64,000 nt of DNA from Corynebacterium marinum DSM 44953 (GCF_000835165.1 NZ_CP007790.1:806001-870000), one strand, 5' to 3'. Positions 53,487 to 62,260 are shown, numbered from the stretch's first letter. The notes: generated by a model not told the origin, from the sequence alone. Numbers and translations: made by a program.

Positions 53487-54101
53487 ATGGAGTGGGACAT
53501 GGTGGACGCCCCGGACACTTCATCCGTCCAGTGGCGGAAGACGGGGGAAGAGCCGATCCTCGATGCATCGGGGGACCCGGTCGGTGCACTGGTGGACTTC
53601 TGGAGGTGGGCCTATTCGGAGACCATCGGCAACGCGCAACGCGGCGTGCTCGCCGAATACCTGGTGGGGTTGGCCGTCGGCGGTGTCGGCGACAGGGCGC
53701 GGGTCGAATGGGATGCGTTCGACGTGGTGACACCCGACGGGATCACGGTGGAGGTGAAATCGTCGGCCTATCTGCAGTCATGGCGGCAGGAGCGCCCGTC
53801 GAAGATTCAGTTCGGCATCGGCGAGACGCTGGGGTGGACCGCGGCGAGCAACACCTACGCCGAGGTTCCCGGCCGTCAGGCGGACGTCTACGTCTTCTGC
53901 CTGTTCAACAGTCGGAAACGGGGGGAAGCGGACCCGCTGGACACGCGGCAGTGGCGGTTCTGGGTCACATCGACGGAACACCTCACAGCGATGGTCGGCC
54001 GACAGAAGACGATCTCGCTGAACGCCCTTTTGTCCCGGGTGGGGCCGGAGGAGACGGATTTCGCGGGGCTGCGGGAGGTCGTGCGCCGCGTGGCCGGGTG
54101 A
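53487..54101 (+). CDS. Probable PD-(D/E)XK nuclease-like protein
   Basis: A 204-residue soluble protein. An acid in the helix RGVLAEYLVGLAVGG and the block VEWDAFDVVTPDGITVEVKS (Asp then Glu-x-Lys), followed by SAYLQSW, fit the PD-(D/E)XK core of restriction-type nucleases. The second half has RQADVYVFCLFNSRKRGEAD and QWRFWVTSTEHL, a common pattern in this group. No methyltransferase or helicase partner is adjacent. ATG 53487 or 53499 may be the start. Its stop touches the convergent phosphoesterase gene. Confidence 0.65.
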   Translation: MEWDMVDAPDTSSVQWRKTGEEPILDASGDPVGALVDFWRWAYSETIGNAQRGVLAEYLVGLAVGGVGDRARVEWDAFDVVTPDGITVEVKSSAYLQSWRQERPSKIQFGIGETLGWTAASNTYAEVPGRQADVYVFCLFNSRKRGEADPLDTRQWRFWVTSTEHLTAMVGRQKTISLNALLSRVGPEETDFAGLREVVRRVAG

Positions 54102-54716
54102 TCAGGAGTTCGCGTCGATCCATTCCTCCACGACGGAGGCGGGGACCGGGTAGAAGTCGTGGGCGTCCACGCCGACGTGGAACTGCCGGCCGTCGACCAC
54201 CGCGGGTTCGTGAGTGTGCCCGTGGACCAGAAGCGTGCGGCCGTCGTCGACGGGCATCAGCGCCCGCATCTCGGGCGAGGCGTGGGAGTCGACGAAAGGG
54301 TAGGGGTAGTGGGAGACGAGCGCCTCGTTGCCTGCGCTGGTGACCAGCCGGTCGCCGGTCTCGGGGAGGATGAGGTCGAAGGCTTCCTCGTAGAGCGGGC
54401 GCTGGCGCTGCGCGTACCCGGGGTCCTGGAGCAGGGAGATTGAGTCGTGGTTGCCGGGCATGAGCAGGATCGTGCCGTTGAGGTGCTGCGTCAGCGGCAG
54501 GTTCTCGGCGCGGATGCCCATCGCGAAGTCGCCCAGGTGTAGGACGGTGTCCTCCGGTTTCACCACGGCGTTCCACCGCTCGAGCATCATCGCGTTCATC
54601 TCGTCCAGCCGACCCTCGTACTCGCGGCCGAATACCCCGGCCATGCGTTCGTGGCCGAAATGCTGGTCGGAGGTGAGGAAGTCGACCGGGCGGTTGATTC
54701 CGGCGATGGTGAGCAC
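54102..54716 (-). CDS. Metallophosphoesterase
   Basis: A 204-residue calcineurin-like phosphoesterase. All dimetal motifs are present: FLTSDQHFGHERM, VLHLGDFAMG, LLMPGNHDSISLL, ALVSHYPYPF and LLVHGHTHEP. It resembles small YfcE-like enzymes acting on phosphodiesters. It starts with GTG at 54716 after GAGGAGGAG. Confidence 0.88.
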   Translation of the reverse strand: MLTIAGINRPVDFLTSDQHFGHERMAGVFGREYEGRLDEMNAMMLERWNAVVKPEDTVLHLGDFAMGIRAENLPLTQHLNGTILLMPGNHDSISLLQDPGYAQRQRPLYEEAFDLILPETGDRLVTSAGNEALVSHYPYPFVDSHASPEMRALMPVDDGRTLLVHGHTHEPAVVDGRQFHVGVDAHDFYPVPASVVEEWIDANS

Positions 54717-54829
54717 GGCGACTCCTCCTCGTCTCCTGTTCGGCGGGCAGTGTCCGTCACCTCAAGGATAGGCACGAACGCCCGCTTCCGGCCGGTGGGC
54801 GGAGGCGGGCGGGCGTAGAGAAGCAGGGC

Positions 54830-55069
54830 CTACTTCACGTAGGGCAGCACCAGGCGCTTGCCGTTCGGGGCGATGTCCCACAGGCGCAGGATGAAGTTGG
54901 TGTCGTCCTGGTCGATGGCGGCGAAGGTGCGGGCGGCGCCGGTGCCCATCATCCCGGTCGGCCCGGTGCCCGGCGGCTCCGGGGTCTGCGCGAGGACGTG
55001 GCGCGGGCGCAGGTAGAGGGTGCGGTGCTCGATCTCCTTTGTCGGGAATTGAGTGCCTGTCTCGACCAC
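54830..55069 (-). pseudogene. Fragment resembling the C-terminus of a CocE/NonD hydrolase
   Basis: A 79-codon open frame from a GTG at 55069 reads TLYLRPRHVLAQTPEPPG and ends FAAIDQDDTNFILRLWDIAP-NGKRL before the stop. The DT(N/D)FILRLxDxxPxG text is typical of the beta-sandwich C-terminal domain of X-Pro dipeptidyl-peptidase-like hydrolases. No catalytic alpha/beta domain is present on either side, so it looks like a leftover. A small intact gene is the alternative. Confidence 0.4.
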
Positions 55070-55126
55070 TCTGCACGGTTACCGCCGGGTCGCCGGTTAG
55101 GAGTCGACAACGGTGGAGGGGTTTCC

Positions 55127-55132
55127 TACACT
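55127..55132 (+). promoter_or_regulatory. Predicted -10 box of the L,D-transpeptidase, leaderless
   Basis: TACACT ends 7 bases before the ATG at 55140, with TCGACA (55104-55109) 17 bases upstream as a -35. Confidence 0.6.
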
Positions 55133-55139
55133 TGCCGGC

Positions 55140-55754
55140 ATGACCCCCGCGCAGCGTCGCGCCAGTTCACGCCGGCGCCTCATCGTCATGGCCGTCGCAG
55201 CCTCCGCCGCCGCAGGCTTCGTCGGTGGCGCCGTGGCAGCGGCTTCCCTGCTTCCAGCCGAGGAATCTGCCGCCTCCGCCTCCGCCGAACAGGCCGTCGG
55301 CGACATCGCTCTGCCAGGCGAATCCCTCGCCGGGGAAACGCCGCCCGAGGTGCCGGCCGCGGCGGCGGAAGTCACCGAGGTGATCGAGCCCGAACCCTTC
55401 GACTACGGCGACTGTCCGCCCGCCGCCCGCGCCTGCGTCGATCTCGACGGGGAGCGGGCCTGGCTGCAGGAGGACGGAGAGGTCACCTACGGCGCCGTCC
55501 CCATCGGACAGGGCGGGCCCGGTTACGACACCCCGCGCGCCAGCTTCCACGTCTCACGCAAGGTGGTGGACGACGTCTCCTACGTGTTCGACATGGCGCC
55601 GATGCCTTATGCCGTGTACTTCACCGACGTCGGCCACGCCTTCCATGAGGGGGATCCGGAAGGTGAGTCCCACGGTTGCGTGCGGCTCGCCCCGGGGGAC
55701 GCCGAAATCTACTTCAACGAGCTGCAGGTCGGCGACCTGATCCACATCTACTGA
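55140..55754 (+). CDS. L,D-transpeptidase (YkuD domain)
   Basis: A 204-residue exported enzyme with a basic N-terminus, one membrane segment (LIVMAVAASAAAGFVGGAVA), an Ala/Glu/Pro-rich linker and a C-terminal YkuD domain. The active-site block is ESHGCVRLAPGDAEIYF, with the upstream FHEGDPEG. It makes 3-3 crosslinks in peptidoglycan or attaches proteins. It lacks the Ig-like domains of mycobacterial LdtMt2 and so is a minimal form. Confidence 0.9.
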   Translation: MTPAQRRASSRRRLIVMAVAASAAAGFVGGAVAAASLLPAEESAASASAEQAVGDIALPGESLAGETPPEVPAAAAEVTEVIEPEPFDYGDCPPAARACVDLDGERAWLQEDGEVTYGAVPIGQGGPGYDTPRASFHVSRKVVDDVSYVFDMAPMPYAVYFTDVGHAFHEGDPEGESHGCVRLAPGDAEIYFNELQVGDLIHIY

Positions 55755-55774
55755 CCTGAGCGGCCCTTCCAGGC

Positions 55775-56233
55775 TCAGAAGCGCAGCACCAGGGTCCCCG
55801 GATCCCGTCCCCCGCCGGCCGGCAGGAAGCCGTGGCGTTCGTAGAGGTGGCGGGCCGGATTGCCCGTGTCCACGCTCAGGCTGATGCCCGGCATGTTCTT
55901 CTCCCGTGCCAGCGCGACGATCTCCGTCAGCAGCTGACCGCCCAGGCCCATTCCCCGGTGTCCTTCGGCCACCCAGATGCTCAGCTCCGGGATCGACTCG
56001 TCCACGAAGCCGTACCCGGGGTCGTCGGCGGGGAAGTGGCGCAGCCACACCACGCCCACCGGCCCGCCGTCCTCGGCGACCAGGCCCTCGTCGGAGGCGA
56101 CGTAGTGCGACAGGGACGGGGTGGCCAGGACATCGTCGAGGGCGACGCGCGGCCCCGCCCAGTTGACGTTGCCCACGGTGGCCTGTGCGAGCAGTGCCTG
56201 TTCGTCGGCGCGCAACGGTCGGATTGTCGTCAT
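55775..56233 (-). CDS. GNAT family N-acetyltransferase
   Basis: A 152-residue acetyltransferase. The acetyl-CoA loop is HRGMGLGGQLLTEIVALARE, followed by ISLSVDTGNPARHLYERHGF near the end. The substrate is not predictable. The ATG at 56233 (MTTIRPLRADEQ) is chosen as the family-like start. It is convergent with the L,D-transpeptidase, 20 bases apart. Confidence 0.9.
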   Translation of the reverse strand: MTTIRPLRADEQALLAQATVGNVNWAGPRVALDDVLATPSLSHYVASDEGLVAEDGGPVGVVWLRHFPADDPGYGFVDESIPELSIWVAEGHRGMGLGGQLLTEIVALAREKNMPGISLSVDTGNPARHLYERHGFLPAGGGRDPGTLVLRF

Positions 56234-56488
56234 TGTGGCCTGCCTACGGTCGAATCTCGCCGGGGGGATGCGGTATAGGCGCCATGGTACGGCGCCGCCC
56301 CGGAAAAAGTGACCCAGGATACAAAAAAATTCCCCAACCCGCCGAAACCTGTCCGCCGAAGACCTAGGCTCAGAGGCGTGGCCGGCTCGGTGTGAGGCAC
56401 GGGCGGTGCCAGCGCACCGCCGGATCACCGAACTGCTCCCGCCGAGAATTCCGGCCCCCATGCTGAACCCTGAAATCGGGAGAATCCC

Positions 56489-57544
56489 ATGAAGGCTCTC
56501 GTTTATCACGGTCCCGGAAAGAAGTCCTGGGACGAAGTTCCGGACCCCGTCATTCAGAAACCCACCGACATCATCGTCAAGATCGACGCGACCACGATCT
56601 GCGGCACCGACCTGCACATCCTGAAAGGCGACGTCCCGGCCGTCACCGAGGGCCGCATCCTCGGACATGAGGGCGTGGGCACGATCACCGAAGTCGGCGA
56701 CGCGGTGACCACTCTCCAGGTCGGCGACCGGGTCATCATCTCCTGCGTGAGCGCCTGCGGGCGCTGCGACTACTGCAAGAAGGGGGTCTACTCCCACTGC
56801 CGCGCGGACGAGGGCGCCCCCGGCATCGGCTGGATCTTCGGCCACCTCATCGACGGCACGCAGGCGGAGTATGTCCGGGTTCCCTTCGCGGAGACCTCGG
56901 TGCACAAGATGCCGGAGGGGGTCAGCGACGCGGAGAGCGTGCTACTCTCGGACATCCTGCCCACCGGCCACGAGATCGGCGTGCAGTACGGCAACGTCAA
57001 GCCGGGCGACGTCGTGGCAGTGATCGGCGCGGGCCCGGTGGGCCTGGCCGCGATGCTCACCGCGGGGCTCTACGGCCCCTCCCGGATCATCGCCGTCGAC
57101 CTGGACGCCAACCGCGTGGAGGAGGCGAAGAAGTTCGGCGCCACCGACGGTGTGCTCTCCTCCGAGGCGGACTGGAAGGAGCAGGTGATGGCGCTGACCG
57201 ACGGCTTGGGCGTGGACGTGGCCATCGAGGCGGTCGGCATTCCGCAGACCTTCACCATGTGCCTGGACATTGTCCGCCCGGCGGGAACCGTCGCGAACGT
57301 CGGCGTGCACGGCACCGGGGTGGACCTGCCGCTGGACACCCTGTGGATCTCGAACATCGTCATGACGATGGGCCTGGTCAACACCAACACCACCGACATC
57401 CTGCTCAAGATGGTCGCCTCCAAGAAGCTGGACGCCACCCCGTTCGTCTCCCACACCTTCAAGCTGGAGGACATCCTCGAGGCGTACGACGTCTTCGGCC
57501 GCGCCGCGGAGACCAAGGCGCTGAAGGTGCTGCTGACCGCCTGA
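56489..57544 (+). CDS. Zinc-dependent alcohol dehydrogenase family protein
   Basis: A 351-residue medium-chain dehydrogenase. The catalytic zinc site is ATTICGTDLHILKGD with GRILGHEGVGTI, the structural zinc cluster is CGRCDYCKKGVYSHC, and the NAD site is VVAVIGAGPVGLAAMLTAGL. It is not closely similar to the other dehydrogenase at 33 kb. A ~110-base leader and a TAGGCT box (56366-56371) suggest a conventional transcript with a GGGAG ribosome-binding site. Confidence 0.9.
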   Translation: MKALVYHGPGKKSWDEVPDPVIQKPTDIIVKIDATTICGTDLHILKGDVPAVTEGRILGHEGVGTITEVGDAVTTLQVGDRVIISCVSACGRCDYCKKGVYSHCRADEGAPGIGWIFGHLIDGTQAEYVRVPFAETSVHKMPEGVSDAESVLLSDILPTGHEIGVQYGNVKPGDVVAVIGAGPVGLAAMLTAGLYGPSRIIAVDLDANRVEEAKKFGATDGVLSSEADWKEQVMALTDGLGVDVAIEAVGIPQTFTMCLDIVRPAGTVANVGVHGTGVDLPLDTLWISNIVMTMGLVNTNTTDILLKMVASKKLDATPFVSHTFKLEDILEAYDVFGRAAETKALKVLLTA

Positions 57545-57567
57545 ACATCCGGCCGCAGAACCTGAAG

Positions 57568-57606
57568 AAGCCCGGCCCCGGGAAGATTCCCGGGGCCGGG
57601 CTTTCC
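57568..57606 (+). terminator. Rho-independent terminator of the alcohol dehydrogenase
   Basis: AAGCCCGGCCCCGGGAA (57568-57584) pairs with 57587-57603 without mismatch around a 2-base centre, ending in CTTT. It separates the gene from the convergent remnant. Confidence 0.85.
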
Positions 57607-57617
57607 CGCTGCCTGAG

Positions 57618-57960
57618 CTACGGCACGACAACCGTGCGGGTGCCGCCGACCTTGCTCGGCGCGGATTCCCTGAGGAAAAGCGCGAAGAAGGTGACCGCGA
57701 GCGCTCCGCCGGAGGAAATGAGCAGCGCGGAGGCGGTGCGTCCCTCGCGGGTGACGGCGGTGACGATGAGGCCGGCGCCTGCGCGACGCTCGACGCGCGG
57801 GATAACCATGTCCTGGGTCACCTCCTGGGCGAGCAGGTCCGAGAACTTCTCGGCCGGCCACGGGGTCGGCGGTGCCGCTGGTGATCTCCCTCCGGAGGAT
57901 CTCCTTGATCTGCTTGTACATGGGGACCCCGGATGAGGGGTCGAGTTCACCGGTCGACAT
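57618..57960 (-). pseudogene. GntR start fused out of frame to another gene's end
   Basis: The ATG at 57960 opens a GntR regulator (SSGVPMYKQIKEILRREITS, the first helix) but loses the family after about 30 residues. The remainder, in another frame, reads DLLAQEVTQDMVIPRVERRA and GRTASALLISSGGALAVTFF-ALFLRE, a membrane-type tail ending at 57618. The helix-turn-helix core is missing. This looks like a deletion that joined two neighbouring genes. Confidence 0.6.
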
Positions 57961-58744
57961 GATCTGAGTCAACCACAGGAAAGGAGATGGTTCGGGGACC
58001 GGCGGGAGCGGGGTCGACCAGCTCCTCCGCCTCCATGGTGACGGCCCACGGCCCTTCCAGGGGGAACTCGGGCTCCGGGACCGGGTCCGGCTCGGGTTCG
58101 GGCAGGGGATGCACCGCCGCCGGGTCGCCCGCCTCGACATCCAGGAACGCCTCCCCGTCGACCATGAACGCGCGCACGCCCAGCGGGGCGCCGTCGGCCA
58201 GGTACGGCTGCAGGCGGTGGGCGAGCACCGGGTCGAGGGCGGCCACGACCTCGCCCCCGACCGTCACGATCTCCCCCTCCACCAGCCCCAGCAGCTGACG
58301 GTCCGGACCCGCCGGCAGGTCCGCGGGCCAGCGCCGCCCCTGCGGCAGCAGTCGGGCGCCCTCCGGCAGCGAGTTCCGGGGCACGGCGAGTTCGGGGGCG
58401 GGCAGCTCCACCGAGACGTCGAGAAGCCCGCGCTCCCGGTCGACGCACACCCGGGCGAACGCGACCGGCTCCGAACGCACGGCGTGGACCAGGTCGATGC
58501 CGGAGAAGATCCCGCGCATGCTCCCGGGCAGCGAACCGATGGTGCCGTAACCCCACCGCACCCGCCAACCGCCGCTCATCAGGTCGGGGATCAGCCGCAC
58601 GGATATGAGGGTCCCCTCCGGTTCGATGAGTTCCGCGGTGCGCAGGTGCGAGAAGAGAATCGCCTGGCTGACCTTCTCCACCGGCAGGGAGTGGACGTCC
58701 GTGCCCGCCGGCGGGCGGGCGAGGGGGTAGGTGGGAACGGCCAT
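57947..58744 (-). CDS. Hypothetical protein
   Basis: A 265-residue soluble protein of unknown family. It starts MAVPTYPLARPPAG, contains LISVRLIPDLMSGGWRVRWG and VDGEAFLDVEAGDP, and has a Pro/Glu-rich stretch (LPEPEPDPVPEPEFPLEG) before the end. No signal peptide or membrane segment. A TAGGCT box 6 bases before the ATG at 58744 suggests leaderless expression. The 3' end overlaps the GntR remnant by 14 bases. Confidence 0.65.
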   Translation of the reverse strand: MAVPTYPLARPPAGTDVHSLPVEKVSQAILFSHLRTAELIEPEGTLISVRLIPDLMSGGWRVRWGYGTIGSLPGSMRGIFSGIDLVHAVRSEPVAFARVCVDRERGLLDVSVELPAPELAVPRNSLPEGARLLPQGRRWPADLPAGPDRQLLGLVEGEIVTVGGEVVAALDPVLAHRLQPYLADGAPLGVRAFMVDGEAFLDVEAGDPAAVHPLPEPEPDPVPEPEFPLEGPWAVTMEAEELVDPAPAGPRTISFPVVDSDHVDR

Positions 58745-59046
58745 ACCGACAGCCTAGTTCGCGCCGTCGCCTCGGGACGGCCCACAGGGGGAACCGCCGT
58801 CCCGCGGCCTTCCGTCCGGGGCCTCATCCGACCTGTCGACCGGCGCTCAGCTCGGGCACAGGGCAGGATGTGGGGGATTCAGCCAGTTGTTAGCTAATTG
58901 TAATGCTCTGCATGAGCGCAGGTGGCACGGAGGATGCGGGGCAGAGTCGGCTCCCCGGCACTGCCCGACTGGGCACGACCGGAGCGTGACCGGCGATAGG
59001 TTGAAATGGTTGACCTTATTCCTCATCCACGTTCCAGGAGTTTTTC
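58745..59046. other. Divergent regulatory region before the BCCT gene
   Basis: It holds a minus-strand -10 box (58751-58756) for the hypothetical gene, an A/T-rich island with the palindrome TTAGCTAA (58890-58897), and a TAGGTT box (58997-59002) that may drive the BCCT gene through a ~40-base leader ending in AGGAG (59036-59040). No gene seen. Confidence 0.4.
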
Positions 59047-60882
59047 ATGTCTGAGCGACTGGCCAGAGCACTGCGGTTGAAAACCGATCCCCCTGTCTAT
59101 TTCGCCACTGTCGGCATCGTGCTCGCCTTCGTGGTGGTCACCATCGTCGCCGGCGACTGGGTGAGCGACGTCTTCGGAACCGCCTCCGACTGGATCCTCA
59201 CCAACCTGGGCTGGTTCTACATCCTCGGCGTGACGCTCTTCCTCATCTTCCTCATCTTCGTCGCCTTCAGCAGGTACGGGCACGCACGTCTCGGGAGCGA
59301 TGAAGATCGGCCCGAGTACTCCACGCTGGCCTGGTTCGGCATGCTCTTCGCCGCCGGAATCGGCACCATCCTGATGTTCTGGGGGGTGGCGGAACCGATC
59401 TCGCACTTCGCCAACCCGCCGATCGGGGACACCCCGGCAGAAAGCGCCGAGGCCGCGCGGCAGGCGATGGCGATCACCCACTACCACTTCGGCCTGCACA
59501 CCTGGACCATTTTCGCGCTGCCGGCCCTGTGCTTCGCCTACTTCATCTACAAGCGCAAGATGCCTCCGCGCGTGAGCTCCATCTTCTCCCCGCTGCTGGG
59601 GGCCAGGGTCTACGGACCGATCGGCAAGATCATCGACGTCGCCGCCCTGATCGGAACGGTCTTCGGCGTCGCCACCTCCGTCGGCCTGGGCACCCTGCAG
59701 ATCAACGCCGGGTTGGCGGAACTCTTCGGGGTGGAGGTCTCCCCGGCGGTGCAGATCACCATCATCGTCGCCGTCACCGCCGTCGCGTCCGTCTCAGTGG
59801 CGCTCGGCCTCGACCGGGGCATCAAGTTCCTGTCCAACCTCAACATCCTCATGGCGATCGCGCTCCTGGTATTCATCATCCTGGCGGGGCCGACGGTGCT
59901 GGTGCTCAAGGGAACGATCGAGTCCATCGGCGTGTACCTGGGTGCGCTGCCTGAGCTGGCCTTCTGGAACAACGCCGTCCCCAACTCCCCGGACAATCAG
60001 GCATGGCAGAACACCTGGACCGTGTTCTACTGGGCGTGGACAATCACCTGGTCTCCGTTCGTGGGCATCTTCATCGCCCGCATCAGCCGCGGCCGCACGA
60101 TCCGCCAGTTCGTCACCGGTGTCCTCGGCCTGCCCGTGGCCTTCTCCCTGATCTGGTTCGGCGCCTTCGGCACCTCCGCATTCCACATCGAACAGGACGG
60201 CAACGGGGGGCTGGTCCAGGCGGTCGCCGTCGACGGCGATATCCCGGGCGCCCTGTTCGAGTTCCTCTCCAACTACCCGGCCGCGACATTCATGTCCGGG
60301 TTGGCCATCATCATCGTGGTCCTCTTCTTCACCACCTCCGTCGACTCCGCAGCCATGGTCACCGACATGATCGCCTCCGGGCGCGAGCCCGCCCTGGCAC
60401 CGACCCACCAGAAACTGATCTGGACCGGACTCATGGGAGCCGTGGCCGCCGTCCTGCTCGGCGCCACCGGCGAAGGCGGCCTTGCCGCCCTGCAACAGAC
60501 CATCATCGTCGTCGGCCTGCCATTTTTCATCATGGGTTTCGTCATGATGTTCAGCCTCGGCGTGGCGTTGAAGAACGACCTCGGCGACCCTGTGCCCACC
60601 GTCACCAGACAGTGGGATTCCGCCGATACGGTCGAGGACTGGGAACGCAACGAGGATGCGCCGTCCCCGGAGCCGATCGGCCCGATCCACCACATCCCGG
60701 ACGGGAACGGCGAGAGCATTCCGATCAGCCCCGCAGTCGTGGGCGCCGCCCTCGACGAATACGCCCGGCAGCACCCCGAGGAGTTGGGCCAGTTGGTGGA
60801 TGACAGTGAGGAATCTGCCGCCCGCACCGACACCGACCGTGATGAATCCCCGCCGCAGGACGGTGACCACCCGAGGAACTGA
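59047..60882 (+). CDS. BCCT family transporter
   Basis: A 611-residue betaine/choline/carnitine carrier with about 12 helices. The helix-3 motif is FAAGIGTILMFWGVAEPISH (residues 101-120), and the signature is FYWAWTITWSPFVGIFIARI with SRGRTIRQF. The N-terminus is short and the C-terminal tail is about 90 residues. The WGVAEP form is found in choline/betaine carriers, but the substrate is not certain. It is distinct from the other BCCT gene at 41.4 kb. Confidence 0.92.
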   Translation: MSERLARALRLKTDPPVYFATVGIVLAFVVVTIVAGDWVSDVFGTASDWILTNLGWFYILGVTLFLIFLIFVAFSRYGHARLGSDEDRPEYSTLAWFGMLFAAGIGTILMFWGVAEPISHFANPPIGDTPAESAEAARQAMAITHYHFGLHTWTIFALPALCFAYFIYKRKMPPRVSSIFSPLLGARVYGPIGKIIDVAALIGTVFGVATSVGLGTLQINAGLAELFGVEVSPAVQITIIVAVTAVASVSVALGLDRGIKFLSNLNILMAIALLVFIILAGPTVLVLKGTIESIGVYLGALPELAFWNNAVPNSPDNQAWQNTWTVFYWAWTITWSPFVGIFIARISRGRTIRQFVTGVLGLPVAFSLIWFGAFGTSAFHIEQDGNGGLVQAVAVDGDIPGALFEFLSNYPAATFMSGLAIIIVVLFFTTSVDSAAMVTDMIASGREPALAPTHQKLIWTGLMGAVAAVLLGATGEGGLAALQQTIIVVGLPFFIMGFVMMFSLGVALKNDLGDPVPTVTRQWDSADTVEDWERNEDAPSPEPIGPIHHIPDGNGESIPISPAVVGAALDEYARQHPEELGQLVDDSEESAARTDTDRDESPPQDGDHPRN

Positions 60883-60980
60883 TCCGCCGGTGCTCCGGCT
60901 GCCGCCCAAACCCCGGAGACAGCCCGGGGCGGGAAAGTATCGTGGCGGGTACCAGGAAACCGAGAGCAGGGAGAAATGCG

Positions 60981-61247
60981 ATGTCGCTGAAAACTACGCT
61001 CGCCTCCGTGGCAACCGCCGCTGTGCTGAGCCACACCATGGTGGCTGCACCCGCCAACGCGCAGTCTGCTGAGCCCGTCGTGCAGGGATCCTTCGACGTC
61101 TACCAGTCGCTCTATGACAACCCCGTCACCGCACCCAGCGCCATCGGTGTGTTCCTGTCGTCCATGACCTGGCAGTACCTGATCTGGTGCCCGGTGGCCC
61201 AGCGTCTCGGCTCCGCAGGCACCGACATGGGCCGCTGCAGCTTCTGA
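60981..61247 (+). CDS. Small secreted two-cysteine protein
   Basis: An 88-residue protein with a signal peptide (LASVATAAVLSHTMVAAPANA, probable cleavage after ANA) and a mature part of about 60 residues with two cysteines (LIWCPVAQRLG and MGRCSF) that could pair outside the cell. The family is not recognised. The ATG at 60981 follows AGGGAG. It is followed after 5 bases by the carboxyl-methyltransferase-like gene, so the two may be cotranscribed. Confidence 0.7.
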   Translation: MSLKTTLASVATAAVLSHTMVAAPANAQSAEPVVQGSFDVYQSLYDNPVTAPSAIGVFLSSMTWQYLIWCPVAQRLGSAGTDMGRCSF

Positions 61248-61252
61248 GCGCC

Positions 61253-61693
61253 ATGAGAATCCCACCCGCCGTCCTGTTCGCCGCGTCCGCCGCCGCGCAA
61301 CGCCTGCTCGCCGGCCGCTTGTCGACGCCCCCCGCCGTCCTCCCCGCACTTCCTCTCGCCGCCGCGTCCGCCCTGGTCGGCGCCGGGGGCGTGCGGGAAT
61401 TCCTCCGTGCCCGGACCACCGTCGACCCCGTGAAGGTGGACGGGGCCTCGACCCTGGTCACCGGCGGTGTGCTGGGGTTGACCCGCAATCCGATGTACCT
61501 GGCGCTGGCGGGTCTGCTGGCGGCGCATGCGGCGGCCCGCCGGTCCGTCGTCGCCCTCCTGCCGGTCGCGGGTTTCGTGTGGGCCATCGGCCGGTGGCAG
61601 ATCCCCGCCGAGGAAGCTGCCCTGACCTCGCGTTTCGGAGCCGCGTACCGGGAGTACTCCCGGCGGGTCCCGCGCTGGATCCCGGAGGTCTAG
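61253..61693 (+). CDS. Isoprenylcysteine carboxyl methyltransferase family protein
   Basis: A 146-residue membrane protein of the ICMT/PEMT-like methyltransferase family. The SAM-binding part is GVLGLTRNPMYLALAGLLAA, followed by the conserved EEAALTSRFGAAYREYSRRV and PRW. About four helices. The bacterial substrates are unknown; lipids or small molecules are likely. The ATG at 61253 is chosen after GAGCGCC, though the site is weak. Confidence 0.85.
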   Translation: MRIPPAVLFAASAAAQRLLAGRLSTPPAVLPALPLAAASALVGAGGVREFLRARTTVDPVKVDGASTLVTGGVLGLTRNPMYLALAGLLAAHAAARRSVVALLPVAGFVWAIGRWQIPAEEAALTSRFGAAYREYSRRVPRWIPEV

Positions 61694-61696
61694 GGT
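61691..61696 (+). promoter_or_regulatory. Predicted -10 box of the macro-domain gene, leaderless
   Basis: TAGGGT, overlapping the upstream stop codon, ends 7 bases before the ATG at 61704. This supports MEPMK as the start. Confidence 0.5.
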
Positions 61697-61703
61697 GGGC
61701 GCC

Positions 61704-62255
61704 ATGGAGCCCATGAAGTTGAGCATCGAACCAGGCGACATCACCACCATCCGCGTCGATGCGGTGGTCAACGCCGCCAACTCGGAACTGCGCGTCGGCG
61801 GGGGAGTGGACGCTGCCATCCACCGCGTCGGCGGCCCGGCGATCCTTTCCGAGACCCGGCGCATCCGCATCGACCAGTACCCGGACGGGCTGCCGGCCGG
61901 GCGCGCCGTCGCCACCACAGCCGGGGACCTGCCTGCCCGGTGGGTGATCCACACCGTGGGCCCCGTCTACTCCGCAAGAGAGGACCGCAGCCACGTCCTC
62001 GAGTCCTGCTACCGGGAGTCCCTCCGCCTGGCGGCCTCGCTGGGCGCCGCGTCCGTGGCCTTCCCGGCGATCTCCGCCGGTGTCTACGGCTGGCCGATCG
62101 ACGACGCCGCCCGCATCGCCGTGGGAACCGCGGACGCCCTGGCCGAGGAGGTGGGTCGCGTCGTGCGGGAGGTGGTGTTCGTCCCCTTCGGGGAGGACGC
62201 GGTAGCCGCCTTCACCCGGGCACTCGCCGGGCTCCGCCGCTTCCCGCGGGACTAG
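61704..62255 (+). CDS. Macro-domain protein (O-acetyl-ADP-ribose deacetylase-like)
   Basis: A 183-residue macro domain that binds ADP-ribose and probably hydrolyses O-acetyl-ADP-ribose or removes ADP-ribose from proteins. Key text is VDAVVNAANSELRVGGGVDAAIHRVGG, WVIHTVGPVYS and VAFPAISAGVYGWPIDDAAR, the diphosphate loop. Start codons at 61695 (GTG) and 61713 are in frame alternatives. The SRPBCC gene begins 5 bases after it. Confidence 0.92.
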   Translation: MEPMKLSIEPGDITTIRVDAVVNAANSELRVGGGVDAAIHRVGGPAILSETRRIRIDQYPDGLPAGRAVATTAGDLPARWVIHTVGPVYSAREDRSHVLESCYRESLRLAASLGAASVAFPAISAGVYGWPIDDAARIAVGTADALAEEVGRVVREVVFVPFGEDAVAAFTRALAGLRRFPRD

Positions 62256-62260
62256 CGGCT

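Noticed and set aside
54778..54816. G/C-rich inverted repeat between the phosphoesterase and the hydrolase fragment, considered as a terminator
   Set aside because: The arms are short, the loop is long, and there is no T-run on either strand.
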